From: JBAZTO01 sp041661865
GTDB lineage: Bacteria > Planctomycetota > Phycisphaerae > SM23-33
Length of the DNA stretch: 64,000 bases
Direction: 5' to 3'
NCBI GenBank assembly: GCA_041661865.1
Contig: JBAZTO010000015.1
Location: 3,645 to 67,644 of the forward strand
The notes under the pieces are model-generated. The model ran no database searches and was not told the origin of the DNA. It saw only the letters and a list, made by a program, of their open reading frames with translations. Each line of letters starts with the position of its first letter. The stretch's first letter is position 1. The position numbers were made by a program, and so were the translations under genes. Shown piece by piece: positions 1-8,902 of this stretch.

Positions 1-744
1 CCCCTCGAGGGCCTGCGCATCGGCTGGCCGAGCGAGTTTTTCTCCGAGGCGCTGGACGGCGAGATCAACGCAGCGCTTCACCAGGCCGCCGAGGTGTATC
101 GCTCGCTGGGGGCCAGGATCGTCGAGGTGACGCTGCCCCACAGCCGCATCGACAAGGACGCGGCCGGCAAGTTCAGCTCCTTCGCGGTGGCCTGCTATTA
201 CATCGTGGCCATGGCCGAGGCCTCCAGCAACCTGGCCCGCTACGACGGCGTGCATTACGGCCATCGCACCGAGCAGGAGGTCGGCGACATCATCGAACTG
301 TACTCCAAGTCGCGGGCTGAAGGCTTCGGCGCGGAGGTCAAGCGCCGCATCATGCTGGGGGCCTACACGCTGTCGGCCGGCTATTACGACGCCTACTACA
401 ACAAGGCCCTCAAGGTCCGCCGGCTGATCAAGAACGACTTCGACCAGGCCTTCGGCGCCTGCGACGTGCTGCTGTGCCCCACGGCCCCGACGACAGCCTT
501 CCGCCTGGGCGAAAAAACCGCCGACCCGCTGACGATGTACCTGGAGGACATCTACACCATCAGCGTCAACCTGGCTGGGCTGCCGGGGCTTTCATTGCCG
601 GCGGGGCTGAGCAAAGCGGGCCTGCCCATCGGCATGCAACTGATCGGCCCGGTCTTCAGTGAGGCGGCGCTCCTGCGGGCCGGCAGGATGTACGAAAAGG
701 CCAGCGGCATCAGCCGCCTGGCCCCGCCAATGGCGAGGAGCTGA
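1..744 (+). CDS. gatA: Glutamyl-tRNA(Gln)/aspartyl-tRNA(Asn) amidotransferase subunit A, C-terminal part
   Basis: The reading frame is open from base 1 and ends at TGA 742-744, so the window holds about the last 247 residues of a protein usually near 490. The stretch RIMLGAYTLSAGYYDAYYNKA and the following VRRLIKNDF match the C-terminal half of GatA amidases. GatA hydrolyses glutamine and passes ammonia to GatB, which amidates mischarged Glu-tRNA(Gln) or Asp-tRNA(Asn). The Ser-Ser-Lys catalytic residues lie in the missing N-terminal half. gatB follows 1.18 kb downstream after an inserted transposase region, which supports the assignment. The window also encodes AsnRS, so the main need may be Gln-tRNA(Gln), but that is inference. 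Confidence 0.93.
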   Translation, partial: PLEGLRIGWPSEFFSEALDGEINAALHQAAEVYRSLGARIVEVTLPHSRIDKDAAGKFSSFAVACYYIVAMAEASSNLARYDGVHYGHRTEQEVGDIIELYSKSRAEGFGAEVKRRIMLGAYTLSAGYYDAYYNKALKVRRLIKNDFDQAFGACDVLLCPTAPTTAFRLGEKTADPLTMYLEDIYTISVNLAGLPGLSLPAGLSKAGLPIGMQLIGPVFSEAALLRAGRMYEKASGISRLAPPMARS

Positions 745-807
745 GAACGCATCAGCCTTTGAGTCCCGGAGGAGCGTTGAAAAACCGCTGGACGGCTGAG
801 GCATCTT

Positions 808-962
808 GGCGGAGTCCCGAAGGGACGGCAGAGAATAGCCGGGGGGTAAGCCCCCGGAGAGCTGGCGGAGTCCCGAAGGGACGTCAGAGGATAGCCGGGG
901 GCGTAAGCCCCCGGTGGACGGCGTTGTTGCGGCAGAGCCTCGAAGAGGCGACAGAGAACCGG
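808..962 (+). repeat. REP-like palindromes, left side of transposase
   Basis: Two near-identical units start at 808 and 864. Each reads GGCGGAG, then a small TCCCGAAGGGA hairpin, CAGAG, and a GC palindrome: CCGGGGGGTAAGCCCCCGG at 839-857 and CCGGGGGCGTAAGCCCCCGG at 895-914. A third, degraded unit (GCAGAGCCTCGAAGAGGCGACAGAG) runs into the transposase start codon. Units on the other side of the gene are in reverse-complement orientation. Confidence 0.85.
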
Positions 963-1403
963 ATGTCCTACACAAAGCTGACATATCACATCATCTTCAG
1001 CACCAAGGGCCGCCGCGCTTTTCTGAACGCCCAGACGCTGCCCCGGTTGGTCGAATACATCGGCGGAATCATCCGTAACTTGGGCGGAAACTCCGTCGAG
1101 ATCAACGGGCCGGAGGATCATCTGCACGTGGTGGTTGGTCTGTCGCCGACGGTCTGCCTCTCTGAGTGCGTCAGGGACATCAAGTGCAATAGCAGCCGGT
1201 GGATTCACGAAGCCTTCCCGCAGGCGTCGGCCTTTGCCTGGCAGGATGAGTATGCAGCGTTTTCAGTGTCAGAGTCGGCTCTGCCCAAAGTGATTGAGTA
1301 TGTAAGGAATCAGCAGGAACATCACAAGAGGGTCTCGTTTGGCGATGAACTGGCAGCTCTTCTGAAAAGGCATGGGGTGAAATATGATGAACGCTATCTG
1401 TGA
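963..1403 (+). CDS. IS200-like / REP-associated tyrosine transposase (RAYT)
   Basis: This is a 146-residue Y1-type transposase. The DHLH motif (His53, His55) fits the HUH metal site, and Tyr113 in IEYVRNQQEHH is the probable nucleophile that attaches to the DNA 5' end. The ending HGVKYDERYL is typical of the IS200-like family found alone in many genomes. Family members act on single-stranded DNA hairpins, which fits the REP-type palindromes on both sides. I start at ATG 963; upstream in-frame codons only translate the repeats. The gene sits between gatA and gatB and looks intact. Whether it still moves or only maintains REP sequences cannot be told from one copy. Confidence 0.9.
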   Translation: MSYTKLTYHIIFSTKGRRAFLNAQTLPRLVEYIGGIIRNLGGNSVEINGPEDHLHVVVGLSPTVCLSECVRDIKCNSSRWIHEAFPQASAFAWQDEYAAFSVSESALPKVIEYVRNQQEHHKRVSFGDELAALLKRHGVKYDERYL

Positions 1404-1715
1404 CTTGCGTCCTCTGTCGCCCCTTCGGGGCTATGCGCCCAGAGCGACACGTTCCGGGGGCTTACGCCCCCGGCTACCCTCTGCCGGGCCTTCGGCCCGG
1501 TGCCGCTTCGGTGTCGGGTTCGGCTCGCCAATCGAGCCTTCGGCCCGTATCACTCCTTCAGAGCTAGGTGCTGAGAGCCCCACATCCCGGACAACGCCCC
1601 CGGCTAGCATTCCTGCGCCCCTTCGGGGCTATGCGCCCAGCGCGCGGCGTTCCGGGGGCTTACGCCCCCGGCTATCCTCTGCCGTCCCTTTGGGACTGGT
1701 CCGTGGCGTCGTTGG
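1404..1715 (+). repeat. REP-like palindromes, right side of transposase, inverted
   Basis: Two copies of CCGGGGGCTTACGCCCCCGG lie at 1454-1473 and 1652-1671, each followed by GCTAYCCTCTGCC and a small hairpin. They are the reverse complement of the units left of the transposase. Two GCCCCTTCGGGGCTATGCGCCCAG blocks (about 1418 and 1616) precede them. The remaining sequence to 1924, before gatB, is GC-rich and I see no gene in it. Confidence 0.85.
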
Positions 1716-1924
1716 GCCCAGGTCCGCAGCCGACCCTTCGGGACTGTTTCGTTATCATACTGACGTCGGTGTCCCAATCGAGCCTTCAGCCCTGTCCTGC
1801 TCCGTCATCAGACTCGGCTCCGCAGTCGAGCCTGTGCCCCTTCGGAAGCCGGAATCGCGTACTTGCCGGTGCTGACCGGCGGCACAATCGTCAATATCAG
1901 TACAACGCTTTTATCGAGGCATAC

Positions 1925-3406
1925 ATGATTGACACAAACGACATTGTCACGCCGGTCATCGGGCTGGAGATTCACGTCGAATTGGCCACGCAGACCAAGA
2001 TGTTCTGCCGCTGCCCCAACCACTTCGGCGACCCGCCCAACACCAACGTCTGCCCGGTGTGCATCGGCATGCCCGGGGTGCTGCCGGTGATGAACGCCCG
2101 GGCCGTCGAGCTGTCCCTCAAGGTCGGCCTGGCCCTGAACTGCCGCGTGCCGGGCTTCACCAAGTGGGACCGCAAGGCGTACTACTACCCCGACCTGCCC
2201 AAGAACTACCAGATCAGCCAGTACGATCTGCCGCTGACCGTCGAGGGTTACCTGGAGGTGCCGCTGGCGGACGGGGCGACCAAGAAGGTCCGCGTCCTCC
2301 GCGCCCACCTCGAGGAGGACGCCGGCAAGAATGTCCACGACAACCCCACCCACACCGGCGTGGACCTCAACCGCGCCGGCGTGCCGCTGCTGGAGATCGT
2401 TTCCGAGCCGGACATGAACACCGTCGAGGAGGTCATGGGTTACGCTCGCAGCATGCACCGGCTGGTCCGATGGCTGGGGGCCAGCGAGGCCAACATGCAG
2501 ATGGGCCACATGCGGTTTGAACCCAACATCAACCTGCACATCACCCGCGGCGGCCAGACGTTCAAGACCCCCATCGTCGAGGTCAAGAACCTCAACAGCT
2601 TCCGTTCGCTGGAGCGGACGGTGGCTTACGAGATCAGCCGCCAGTATGACGAGTGGCAGGCGGACCCCGCCGGCTTTGTCATGCAAAAACGCGGCAAGCA
2701 GAACCGGGGCTTTGACGACGTGCGGGGCATCACCGTCTTCCAGCGCGAGAAGGAGGAGGCCCACGACTACCGCTACTTCCCCGAGCCGGACCTGGTGCCG
2801 GTGGTGGTGGACGAGGCCTGGCGCAGCCGCGTCGAGGCGACCATCGGCGAACTTCCCCTGGCGCGGCGGGCGCGGTACATGTCGGCCCTGGGCCTGACCT
2901 TCAAGGAGGCCGACGCGCTGACTCAGGATGCGGCCACGGGAGACTTGCTCGACGCCGCGGTGGCTGCCGGGGCCGAGGCCAAGCGATGCGTCAACCTGCT
3001 GCTGTCGCGCGGGGCGGCCATCGCCAACGAGCGTAATTGCAGCATCGCCGAGATCGGCATCACCGCGATCCACCTGTCTGAACTGGCCAAGATGCTGGAG
3101 GAGGGCCAGATTAATGCCACCGCGGCAGGCAAGATCTTCGACAAGCTGGTGGCGGGCGAAGGCTCCGCCGCCGAAATCGCGCAGAAGGAAGGCCTGCTGG
3201 CCATTTCCGACGCCTCGGCCATCGAGGCCTGGGTGGACCAGGCTATCGCCGCAAACCCCCAGGCGGCGGCGGACGTGAGAGAAGGTGGCAAGAAGCAGAA
3301 GAAGGCCTTCGGGTTCATGATGGGCCAGGTCATGCAGCTTTCAGGCGGGGCAGCCACCCCGGCGCAGGTGCAACGCCTTCTTCAGGCCAAGTTGGGGCAA
3401 TCCTAG
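1925..3406 (+). CDS. gatB: Aspartyl/glutamyl-tRNA amidotransferase subunit B
   Basis: The protein has 493 residues, the normal GatB length. The N-terminal kinase/amidotransferase core begins VTPVIGLEIHVELATQTKMF, with zinc-binding cysteines at 28, 30, 43 and 46, then YYYPDLPKNYQISQYD and DLNRAGVPLLEIVSEPD. The C-terminal helical/YqeY-like domain ends in VMQLSGGAATPAQVQRLLQAKL. GatB phosphorylates the mischarged carboxylate and transfers ammonia received from GatA. I chose ATG 1925, which matches the family N-terminus; GAGG lies 8 bases upstream. Because the repeat and transposase region separates it from gatA, it may have its own promoter. Confidence 0.97.
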   Translation: MIDTNDIVTPVIGLEIHVELATQTKMFCRCPNHFGDPPNTNVCPVCIGMPGVLPVMNARAVELSLKVGLALNCRVPGFTKWDRKAYYYPDLPKNYQISQYDLPLTVEGYLEVPLADGATKKVRVLRAHLEEDAGKNVHDNPTHTGVDLNRAGVPLLEIVSEPDMNTVEEVMGYARSMHRLVRWLGASEANMQMGHMRFEPNINLHITRGGQTFKTPIVEVKNLNSFRSLERTVAYEISRQYDEWQADPAGFVMQKRGKQNRGFDDVRGITVFQREKEEAHDYRYFPEPDLVPVVVDEAWRSRVEATIGELPLARRARYMSALGLTFKEADALTQDAATGDLLDAAVAAGAEAKRCVNLLLSRGAAIANERNCSIAEIGITAIHLSELAKMLEEGQINATAAGKIFDKLVAGEGSAAEIAQKEGLLAISDASAIEAWVDQAIAANPQAAADVREGGKKQKKAFGFMMGQVMQLSGGAATPAQVQRLLQAKLGQS

Positions 3407-3441
3407 ACCCCCCGGCCTCGCCGATCGCGGCGAGAAAAGTG

Positions 3442-3470
3442 TTGAGTTTACAGCCGTTATGGGCGATACT
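3442..3470 (+). promoter_or_regulatory. Possible sigma-70 promoter for the coiled-coil gene
   Basis: TTGAGT (3442-3447), 17 bases, then GATACT (3465-3470), 71 bases before ATG 3542. Only a sequence match to the -35/-10 consensus supports it. Confidence 0.3.
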
Positions 3471-3541
3471 CCCCATGTGACGGCTCGGCGGCAAGGGGCC
3501 GCTTCTTTCGGGTTTTGGAGTTGACTCTTAGGAGTGGATGT

Positions 3542-4945
3542 ATGGCACGCGTAGTCCAACGAAACAGCCCACCGTACTTGCTGATAGCCTTCGTCATCCT
3601 GTTCCTGATTTCCACGGCCACCGCGGTGCTGTTCTGGGTGCAAGCCGACAATTACAAGAACAAGAACCAGCAGACCGAGATGAACTGGAAGCGGATTGCC
3701 TCGGCCCGGGAGGCCGGCAGCCCCTCGCCGCAGCTCCAGGAAATGATGAGCAACTCCGACAAGGCCACCGGCCAGAGCGCCGTGGCACAGCTTTCGGGTC
3801 AGGTCGATGACCTCGCCTCCCTGATTACCGGCAAGAGGCCCACCACCTACGGCGAGGCCAAGTCCACCGCCGACAAGCTCATTTTTGACATCCAGAGCAC
3901 TCCGGGGCGCGGGCTGGTGACCGAGGCGCACGACCTGTGGCAGCAGGTGTCGGCCATCAAGGCCGAGGCCGACAATCTCCGGGCCCAAAATGAGGAACTC
4001 CAGGCCCGCTCCCAGCAGAAGGACCAGGCCATCGAGAAGCTGACGGCGGACGTGACGGCCAAGATCGACCAGCTCAACGGCGAGAAGCGAGCGCTCGAGG
4101 AAAAGGTCACGTCGAATCACGAAAACTATCTGGAAGAGCAGAAGAAGCTCCAGGCGGAGATGGACAACGCCAAGGCCGAGCTGAACAAGGAAATCGCGGC
4201 CAAGAACGAGCAGATCGGCAACTACGAAGTAACACTGGCCTCACGGGACCAGATGGTCCAGACCTTGCGGGACGAGCTGGACAAGAAGCGGCCGATGATG
4301 GGCCAGTCCTCACGAAAGCCCGACGGCAAGATCATGCAGGTGCTGGACCGCGACAAGATCTGCTACATTGACATTGGCTCCAGGGATCGCGTGGTGCCGG
4401 GGCTGACCTTCAGCGTTTACCCGGGCACCGGGATTCCCGAAAACGGCGAGGGCAAGGCCAAGCTCATCGTCACCAACGTCAAGGATTCGGTCAGCGAGTG
4501 CCGCATCGTCGAGCAGAGCGGCAACAACCCCATCATTACCGGCGACCTGGTGGCCAACCTGGCCTTCGATCCCCAGCGGGTCTATACCTTTGTGGTGCAG
4601 GGCGATTTTGACCTCCGAAACACCGGCGAGCCCTCGACCGAAAACGCCCAGGAAGTGCGGGCAATGATCAAGAAATTCGGCGGGCAGTTGGCCGACAACG
4701 TGGATGTCAAGACCGACTTCGTGGTGCTGGGCGAGGAACCCAGGTCCGTGCCCAAACCTTCCGAGAGCGCCCCCGAAACCAGTTGGGCCGTCTACCACGC
4801 CCAAATGGAGCAGCTTAACCACTACCAGGAAATCAAGAAGGCCGCCATCGACCTGCATGTGCCGGTCCTCAACACCAACCGCTTCCTGGCGTTGATGGGG
4901 TACGCCGCCGACAGCGCGGCCGCCGCGACCACGGTGACCAAGTAA
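3542..4945 (+). CDS. Membrane-anchored coiled-coil protein with BRCT-like C-terminus
   Basis: The protein has 467 residues. Residues about 10-33 (YLLIAFVILFLISTATAVLF) form a single membrane segment. Residues about 35-260 are rich in E, K, Q and A with heptad character, i.e. a long coiled coil. Next comes a beta-type region (KIMQVLDRDKICYIDIGSRD, then VVPGLTFSVYP). The tail has a BRCT-like pattern: TFVVQGDF, REVRAMIKKFGGQL-type spacing, VDVKTDFVVLGEE, then IDLHVPVLNTNRFLALMGY. AGGAG at 3530-3534 sets the start at ATG 3542, and an intrinsic terminator follows, so it is probably monocistronic. No function is assigned. The BRCT reading is a pattern match, and such domains are rare outside the cytoplasm. 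Confidence 0.85.
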   Translation: MARVVQRNSPPYLLIAFVILFLISTATAVLFWVQADNYKNKNQQTEMNWKRIASAREAGSPSPQLQEMMSNSDKATGQSAVAQLSGQVDDLASLITGKRPTTYGEAKSTADKLIFDIQSTPGRGLVTEAHDLWQQVSAIKAEADNLRAQNEELQARSQQKDQAIEKLTADVTAKIDQLNGEKRALEEKVTSNHENYLEEQKKLQAEMDNAKAELNKEIAAKNEQIGNYEVTLASRDQMVQTLRDELDKKRPMMGQSSRKPDGKIMQVLDRDKICYIDIGSRDRVVPGLTFSVYPGTGIPENGEGKAKLIVTNVKDSVSECRIVEQSGNNPIITGDLVANLAFDPQRVYTFVVQGDFDLRNTGEPSTENAQEVRAMIKKFGGQLADNVDVKTDFVVLGEEPRSVPKPSESAPETSWAVYHAQMEQLNHYQEIKKAAIDLHVPVLNTNRFLALMGYAADSAAAATTVTK

Positions 4946-4960
4946 GACGACACACTCATC

Positions 4961-4993
4961 GGCCCGGTGGGAAATCCCCGCCGGGCCTTTTTT
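4961..4993 (+). terminator. Intrinsic terminator
   Basis: GGCCCGGTGGG pairs with CCCCGCCGGGCC around a short AAAT loop and is followed by six T. It ends transcription of the coiled-coil gene. Confidence 0.9.
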
Positions 4994-5037
4994 CTGCGCG
5001 GGCTGCGCCGGGGGGTGCAATTAGGGTGCAATTGGCG

Positions 5038-5065
5038 TTGACAAAAATCCCACCTTAGGTAAGGT
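5038..5065 (+). promoter_or_regulatory. Possible promoter for the aminotransferase
   Basis: A perfect TTGACA (5038-5043) is followed after 16 bases by TAAGGT (5060-5065). The -10 is weak and overlaps the repeat TTAGGTAAGGTAAG. It lies about 100 bases before ATG 5165. Confidence 0.4.
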
Positions 5066-5164
5066 AAGCCCGACTTATCGGGAACGCCCCATGAGGTTCT
5101 CAAGGCAGATTTTGCAGCCGGCGAGACCCCGACGATGACGAGCGAAGCCCGACAGGAGCGGCAA

Positions 5165-6349
5165 ATGAGACTTTCGCGGAGAATTTCGCAGGTAGCCCCC
5201 AGCGCGACACTGGCCATGACCGCCCGGGCCAAGCAGATGCAGGCCGAGGGGATCGACGTGGTGAGTTTCGGGGCCGGCGAGCCGGACTTCGACACCCCCG
5301 CGTTCATCAAGGCTGCCGCCAAGGCCGCCCTCGATGCCGGCGACACCAAGTACAACGCCCGTAGCGGGGCCAAGCTCGTCGCGGCCATCGTCGCCAAGCT
5401 CGCCCGCGAGAACAGCATCCAGGTCGAACCGAGCCAGGTGATTGTCACCTTCGGCGGCAAGCACGCCCTCTACGACGCCTTCCAGGTCCTGCTCAACGAG
5501 GGCGACAAGGTACTCATCCCCGCGCCTTACTGGGTCAGCTATCCCGAGCAGGTCCGCCTGGCCGGCGGCGAGCCGGTCATCCTGCACGCCGGCAGCGAGC
5601 AGGGCTTCAAGATCACGCCCCAGCAAATCCTGGCCGCCGCCAAGGGCGCCAAGATCCTGGTGATGAACTCGCCGTCCAACCCTACCGGCGTGACCTACAC
5701 ACCGGCTGAGCTGGCCGCCATCGCCGAGGCGGTGCTCCAGACCGACCTGATGGTTTTCTCCGACGAGATCTACGAGAAGCTCATCTACCACGGCACGAAG
5801 TTCGTTTCCTTCGCGGCGCTGGACAAGCGCCTGCCCGAGCGGACGGTCACCTTCAACGGCTTGGCCAAGACCTACTCCATGACCGGTTGGCGGCTGGGCT
5901 GGGCGGCCGGGCCCAAGGACATTATCTCGGCCATGAAGAACCTCATGAGCCACGAGACCTCCGACACCGTCAGCTTCGCCCAGGCCGGGGCGCTGGAGGC
6001 CTACACCTCGCCGCAGGCCGGCGAGACGATCGAGGCCATGCGCCAGGAGTTCGAGAAGCGCGGCAAACACATGGCCGGCCGTCTCAACGCCATCAAGGGC
6101 GTCCGCTGCGTCGAGCCGACCGGGGCCTTCTACTGCTTCCCCGACGTCAGCGCCCACTTCGGCCGCACTATCGGCGGGGTGAAGATCGACGGCTCGCTGA
6201 GCATGGCCAAGGCGGCGCTGGAAGGGGCCAAGGTGGCCCTGGTGCCCGGCGACGCCTTCGGCGACGACCGCTGCGTCCGCCTGAGCTTCGCCACCGGCAT
6301 GGAAATGATCGACAAGGGCATCGACCGCCTGGTGGCAATGCTGGCCTAG
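5165..6349 (+). CDS. Class I pyridoxal-phosphate aminotransferase (aspartate aminotransferase type)
   Basis: The protein has 394 residues and belongs to fold type I, subfamily I-gamma. GAGEPDFDTPAFIKAAA, DTKYNARSG and NSPSNPTGVTY are characteristic; Lys235 in LAKTYSMTGWRLGW should carry the PLP Schiff base; the late CVRLSFAT holds the carboxylate-binding arginine. Likely reaction: aspartate plus 2-oxoglutarate to oxaloacetate plus glutamate, although prephenate aminotransferases share this signature. AGGAG at 5154-5158 with a 6-base spacer selects ATG 5165 over ATG 5135. It lies alone after a terminator, with a short unrelated gene behind it. Confidence 0.93.
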   Translation: MRLSRRISQVAPSATLAMTARAKQMQAEGIDVVSFGAGEPDFDTPAFIKAAAKAALDAGDTKYNARSGAKLVAAIVAKLARENSIQVEPSQVIVTFGGKHALYDAFQVLLNEGDKVLIPAPYWVSYPEQVRLAGGEPVILHAGSEQGFKITPQQILAAAKGAKILVMNSPSNPTGVTYTPAELAAIAEAVLQTDLMVFSDEIYEKLIYHGTKFVSFAALDKRLPERTVTFNGLAKTYSMTGWRLGWAAGPKDIISAMKNLMSHETSDTVSFAQAGALEAYTSPQAGETIEAMRQEFEKRGKHMAGRLNAIKGVRCVEPTGAFYCFPDVSAHFGRTIGGVKIDGSLSMAKAALEGAKVALVPGDAFGDDRCVRLSFATGMEMIDKGIDRLVAMLA

Positions 6350-6460
6350 ACCTCTGAGAACTTTACCGCCGCCGAGGCCCGGCAGAATCGCGAACATCGC
6401 TGACGGTGGTCGTCGGCGGGTAGTTCCATGGGAAATACCAATTGTCGCAGGGAGAAAAGG

Positions 6461-7102
6461 ATGAAGCCCAGCTTGAATCCGCTGACCGGATGGAAACCAG
6501 TCTATATTACTCTGGCATGCATGCTGGTGATTATCATCGGTCTGTTTGCGGCTGGTACATCGACGGCTAGCGCAAAGACAGCGGACGATGGGCTGGTTCA
6601 AATGTTGACCGTGGTGTTCCTGGGTACCGCGATTGTGATCGCACTGCTGCACGTTGTCGGCAGGACCCCGCCGATAGTGACCTGGGCGGAGGTGGGCTAC
6701 ATGCTGCTCATCTATGCCATGCGCGAAATGGATTTTCACCGGATCTATACAGCCGAGCATGTAACCCGATGGAAGTTGTATACGGGTCCGTTCCCGTTGA
6801 AGGACAAGATAATCGGCGGGTTCTTTGTCGTCACGGCCCTGGCCGTCTTTCTTCATCTGTTGGCAGTTAACCTGCGCCCGTTCCTGAACCATCTCAAGGC
6901 CAAGGCGCCCTATGTCCGGTATCTGGTGATCTGGGCCATTCTGCTGTTCGGCGCCCAGATGCTGGAGAAACCACGCATATTCAAAGGGCTCACGGAACGG
7001 GTCATCGAAGAAACCATGGAAATGGGCGCGGCCATGATGATGGTATTTGTTCTGCTCACTTTCCCCATGAGCATAAGGAACATATTCCGCCGCCGGTCCT
7101 GA
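6461..7102 (+). CDS. Small multi-pass membrane protein of unknown function
   Basis: A 213-residue protein with about five hydrophobic segments, e.g. VYITLACMLVIIIGLFAAG, MLTVVFLGTAIVIALLHVV, IIGGFFVVTALAVFLHLLAV, YLVIWAILLFGAQM and MGAAMMMVFVLLTFPMS. It ends in the basic tail RNIFRRRS. GGAG at 6451-6454 favours ATG 6461 over ATG 6428. I recognise no family. It converges with the end of the exopolysaccharide locus, so it is probably a separate unit. Confidence 0.75.
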   Translation: MKPSLNPLTGWKPVYITLACMLVIIIGLFAAGTSTASAKTADDGLVQMLTVVFLGTAIVIALLHVVGRTPPIVTWAEVGYMLLIYAMREMDFHRIYTAEHVTRWKLYTGPFPLKDKIIGGFFVVTALAVFLHLLAVNLRPFLNHLKAKAPYVRYLVIWAILLFGAQMLEKPRIFKGLTERVIEETMEMGAAMMMVFVLLTFPMSIRNIFRRRS

Positions 7103-7192
7103 CCGGTTTGTCGGACGCGCAGGTGCCTGTGCCATGCTTCCGCGGTGTTTGCAGCGGTATTGTGCGTGGCGTATGGCCGATTAACCATGTCC

Positions 7193-7212
7193 GCGTGCAA
7201 CAAGTTGCACGC
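7193..7212. repeat. Perfect inverted repeat between convergent genes
   Basis: GCGTGCAAC-AA-GTTGCACGC, nine-base arms, lies between the membrane-protein gene and the last gene of the polysaccharide locus. There is no T-run, so it is not a classical terminator. Sixteen bases of it recur in reverse complement at 44441-44456. Confidence 0.7.
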
Positions 7213-7238
7213 CCTACTCACTATGATTTCAACCCGGC

Positions 7239-8888
7239 CTATTTGCGGGCGGGGTGGAGTTGTCGCAGGTTTCGCCAGGTGGTGGCGGCGCGGTCCATCA
7301 GGCCCATGTTCTGAAGGGCCAGGGCCAGGTTGACGCGGACTTCGCTTGGGCCCGCCGGGGCGGCCTTGGCGGCGGCCTCCATGTGGCGCACCGCGTCCTC
7401 GAACTGTCGCCGGTCGGTGTAGAGCAAGGCCAGGCGATAGTGCATGTCCACATATTCGGGCCGCAGGTCGATGGCCCGCTTGAGGGTCTCGATGGACTCG
7501 TCGGCCATGCCCAGTTCCTGCTGCGTGATGCCCAGCTTGACCAGCGCCTGGACGTAGGAGGGGTTCAGTTCGACGGCCTTGGCGAACTGGTCGAGCGCCT
7601 CGGCGTTGCGTCCCTCGGACCGCAGCAGCACGCCGTAGCGATAACGCAGGTCGGCATAGTTGGGATGGGCCTGCACGTGCTGGCGGTGGCGGTCGATCTG
7701 TTTGTGGAGCAGGTCGTCGTGGTCCAGTGCGATCTCAGCCACGGGCATGTCGGTGCCGGTCTCGAAGTTCCGCTCGAACTCCTCCGCCATCGCCGCCCTC
7801 AACTGGAGTTTGGACATCTCGGCCAGCAGGAGCGTCGTGTTGGGTTCGACCGCGGCAGCCAGCTCGAAGCTGTTGAGCGCGTCTTCGCGCCGGCCGCTGG
7901 AAGCCTGCGCCACGCCCATGCCGACATAATTGATCAGCAGGCGGTCATTGAGTTCCGCAGCCGTGTGGAAGGCCTCGGCCGCCTCGTCCCACCGTCCGCA
8001 GGCCAGATGCTGCGTGCCGATCTTGACGTTGGCTTCGAGGTAGTCGGCCTGGCAGTCCAGGGCGGAGCGATACTGCGCCATGGCCGCCTCGTCGTCGCCG
8101 GTCTGGGCGTAGAGGTCTCCCAGCCGCACGTGCAGATCGGGAAAATTGCCCTGCTGTTCCAGCAGGCTGTGCAGTCGCTCGATGGCCTCGCGGTACATCC
8201 CGTCGGCCACCAGGGCCTCCACCTCGTCATCCACCAGCGACCAGTTTTCAGGTTCCATGGCAATGGCCGACTCGAACTCCTCGACGGCCTGGCTGTATTG
8301 CCCGGCGCGGTAGTACAGGTGCGCCAGGGCGGTGCGGATCCAGGTCTGCTGCGGCTCCATCTGTCGCAGCGCGCGGTACTGCTCGATGGCCTCATCGACG
8401 TTGCCGCCCAGCACATCCACCGCAGCTAGTCGCTCGCGGGCGGCGATGAACGCCCCGTCGCGCGCGATGGCGTCGCGATAATACTCCGCCGCCTTAACCG
8501 GCTGGCCCAGCCGCTCGTGACAGTAGCCGATGGCGAAGAGCACGGGCACCTCGCCCACGTGGGTCTGGTTGGCCAATTCAAGCTGTTCGAGCGCCTTGGC
8601 GACCTTGCCGTCGCTGTCGTAGGCCGAGGCCAGCGCCACGCGGGCGGCAAGATAGTCGGGTTTGATGCGGCAGGCGTGCTGGAGGTGTTCGACGGCCGAG
8701 TCGAGCTGGAGCCCGCGCAGGTAGGTCAGGCCAAGCCGGCAGCGCAGGTCGGGCCACTCGGGGTGCTCGACGCAGTCCCGGCCCAGTTGATCGAGGCTCT
8801 TGGTCTGGGGCGACCAATAGTAGCGGTCCAGTACGTCGCCCAGTTCCGTGGGCAGACCTTTGCCCAAGAGTTCCAGCAAATGACTCAA
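7239..8888 (-). CDS. TPR-repeat protein at the end of the polysaccharide locus
   Basis: A protein of about 549 residues made almost entirely of tetratricopeptide repeats, with repeated patterns such as PDYLAARVALASAYDSDGK, EPENWSLVDDEVEALVADG and NPSYVQALVKLGITQQELG. TPR arrays mediate protein-protein contacts and often scaffold envelope or secretion complexes. I start at TTG 8888 because GGAGGAG sits 6-8 bases upstream; codons further upstream belong to the preceding gene. It follows another TPR gene 14 bases after that gene's stop and is probably co-transcribed. No signal peptide is visible, so a cytoplasmic role is likely. The specific function is unknown. Confidence 0.85.
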   Translation of the reverse strand: MSHLLELLGKGLPTELGDVLDRYYWSPQTKSLDQLGRDCVEHPEWPDLRCRLGLTYLRGLQLDSAVEHLQHACRIKPDYLAARVALASAYDSDGKVAKALEQLELANQTHVGEVPVLFAIGYCHERLGQPVKAAEYYRDAIARDGAFIAARERLAAVDVLGGNVDEAIEQYRALRQMEPQQTWIRTALAHLYYRAGQYSQAVEEFESAIAMEPENWSLVDDEVEALVADGMYREAIERLHSLLEQQGNFPDLHVRLGDLYAQTGDDEAAMAQYRSALDCQADYLEANVKIGTQHLACGRWDEAAEAFHTAAELNDRLLINYVGMGVAQASSGRREDALNSFELAAAVEPNTTLLLAEMSKLQLRAAMAEEFERNFETGTDMPVAEIALDHDDLLHKQIDRHRQHVQAHPNYADLRYRYGVLLRSEGRNAEALDQFAKAVELNPSYVQALVKLGITQQELGMADESIETLKRAIDLRPEYVDMHYRLALLYTDRRQFEDAVRHMEAAAKAAPAGPSEVRVNLALALQNMGLMDRAATTWRNLRQLHPARK

Positions 8889-8902
8889 GTCAAACTCCTC
8901 CG

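Noticed and set aside
759..962. N-terminal extension of the transposase frame
   Set aside because: The extra codons read through REP units; the family start is at ATG 963.
1384..1875. Plus-strand open frame of 163 codons after the transposase
   Set aside because: It only translates the REP palindromes and GC-rich spacer; no ribosome site and no protein-like pattern.
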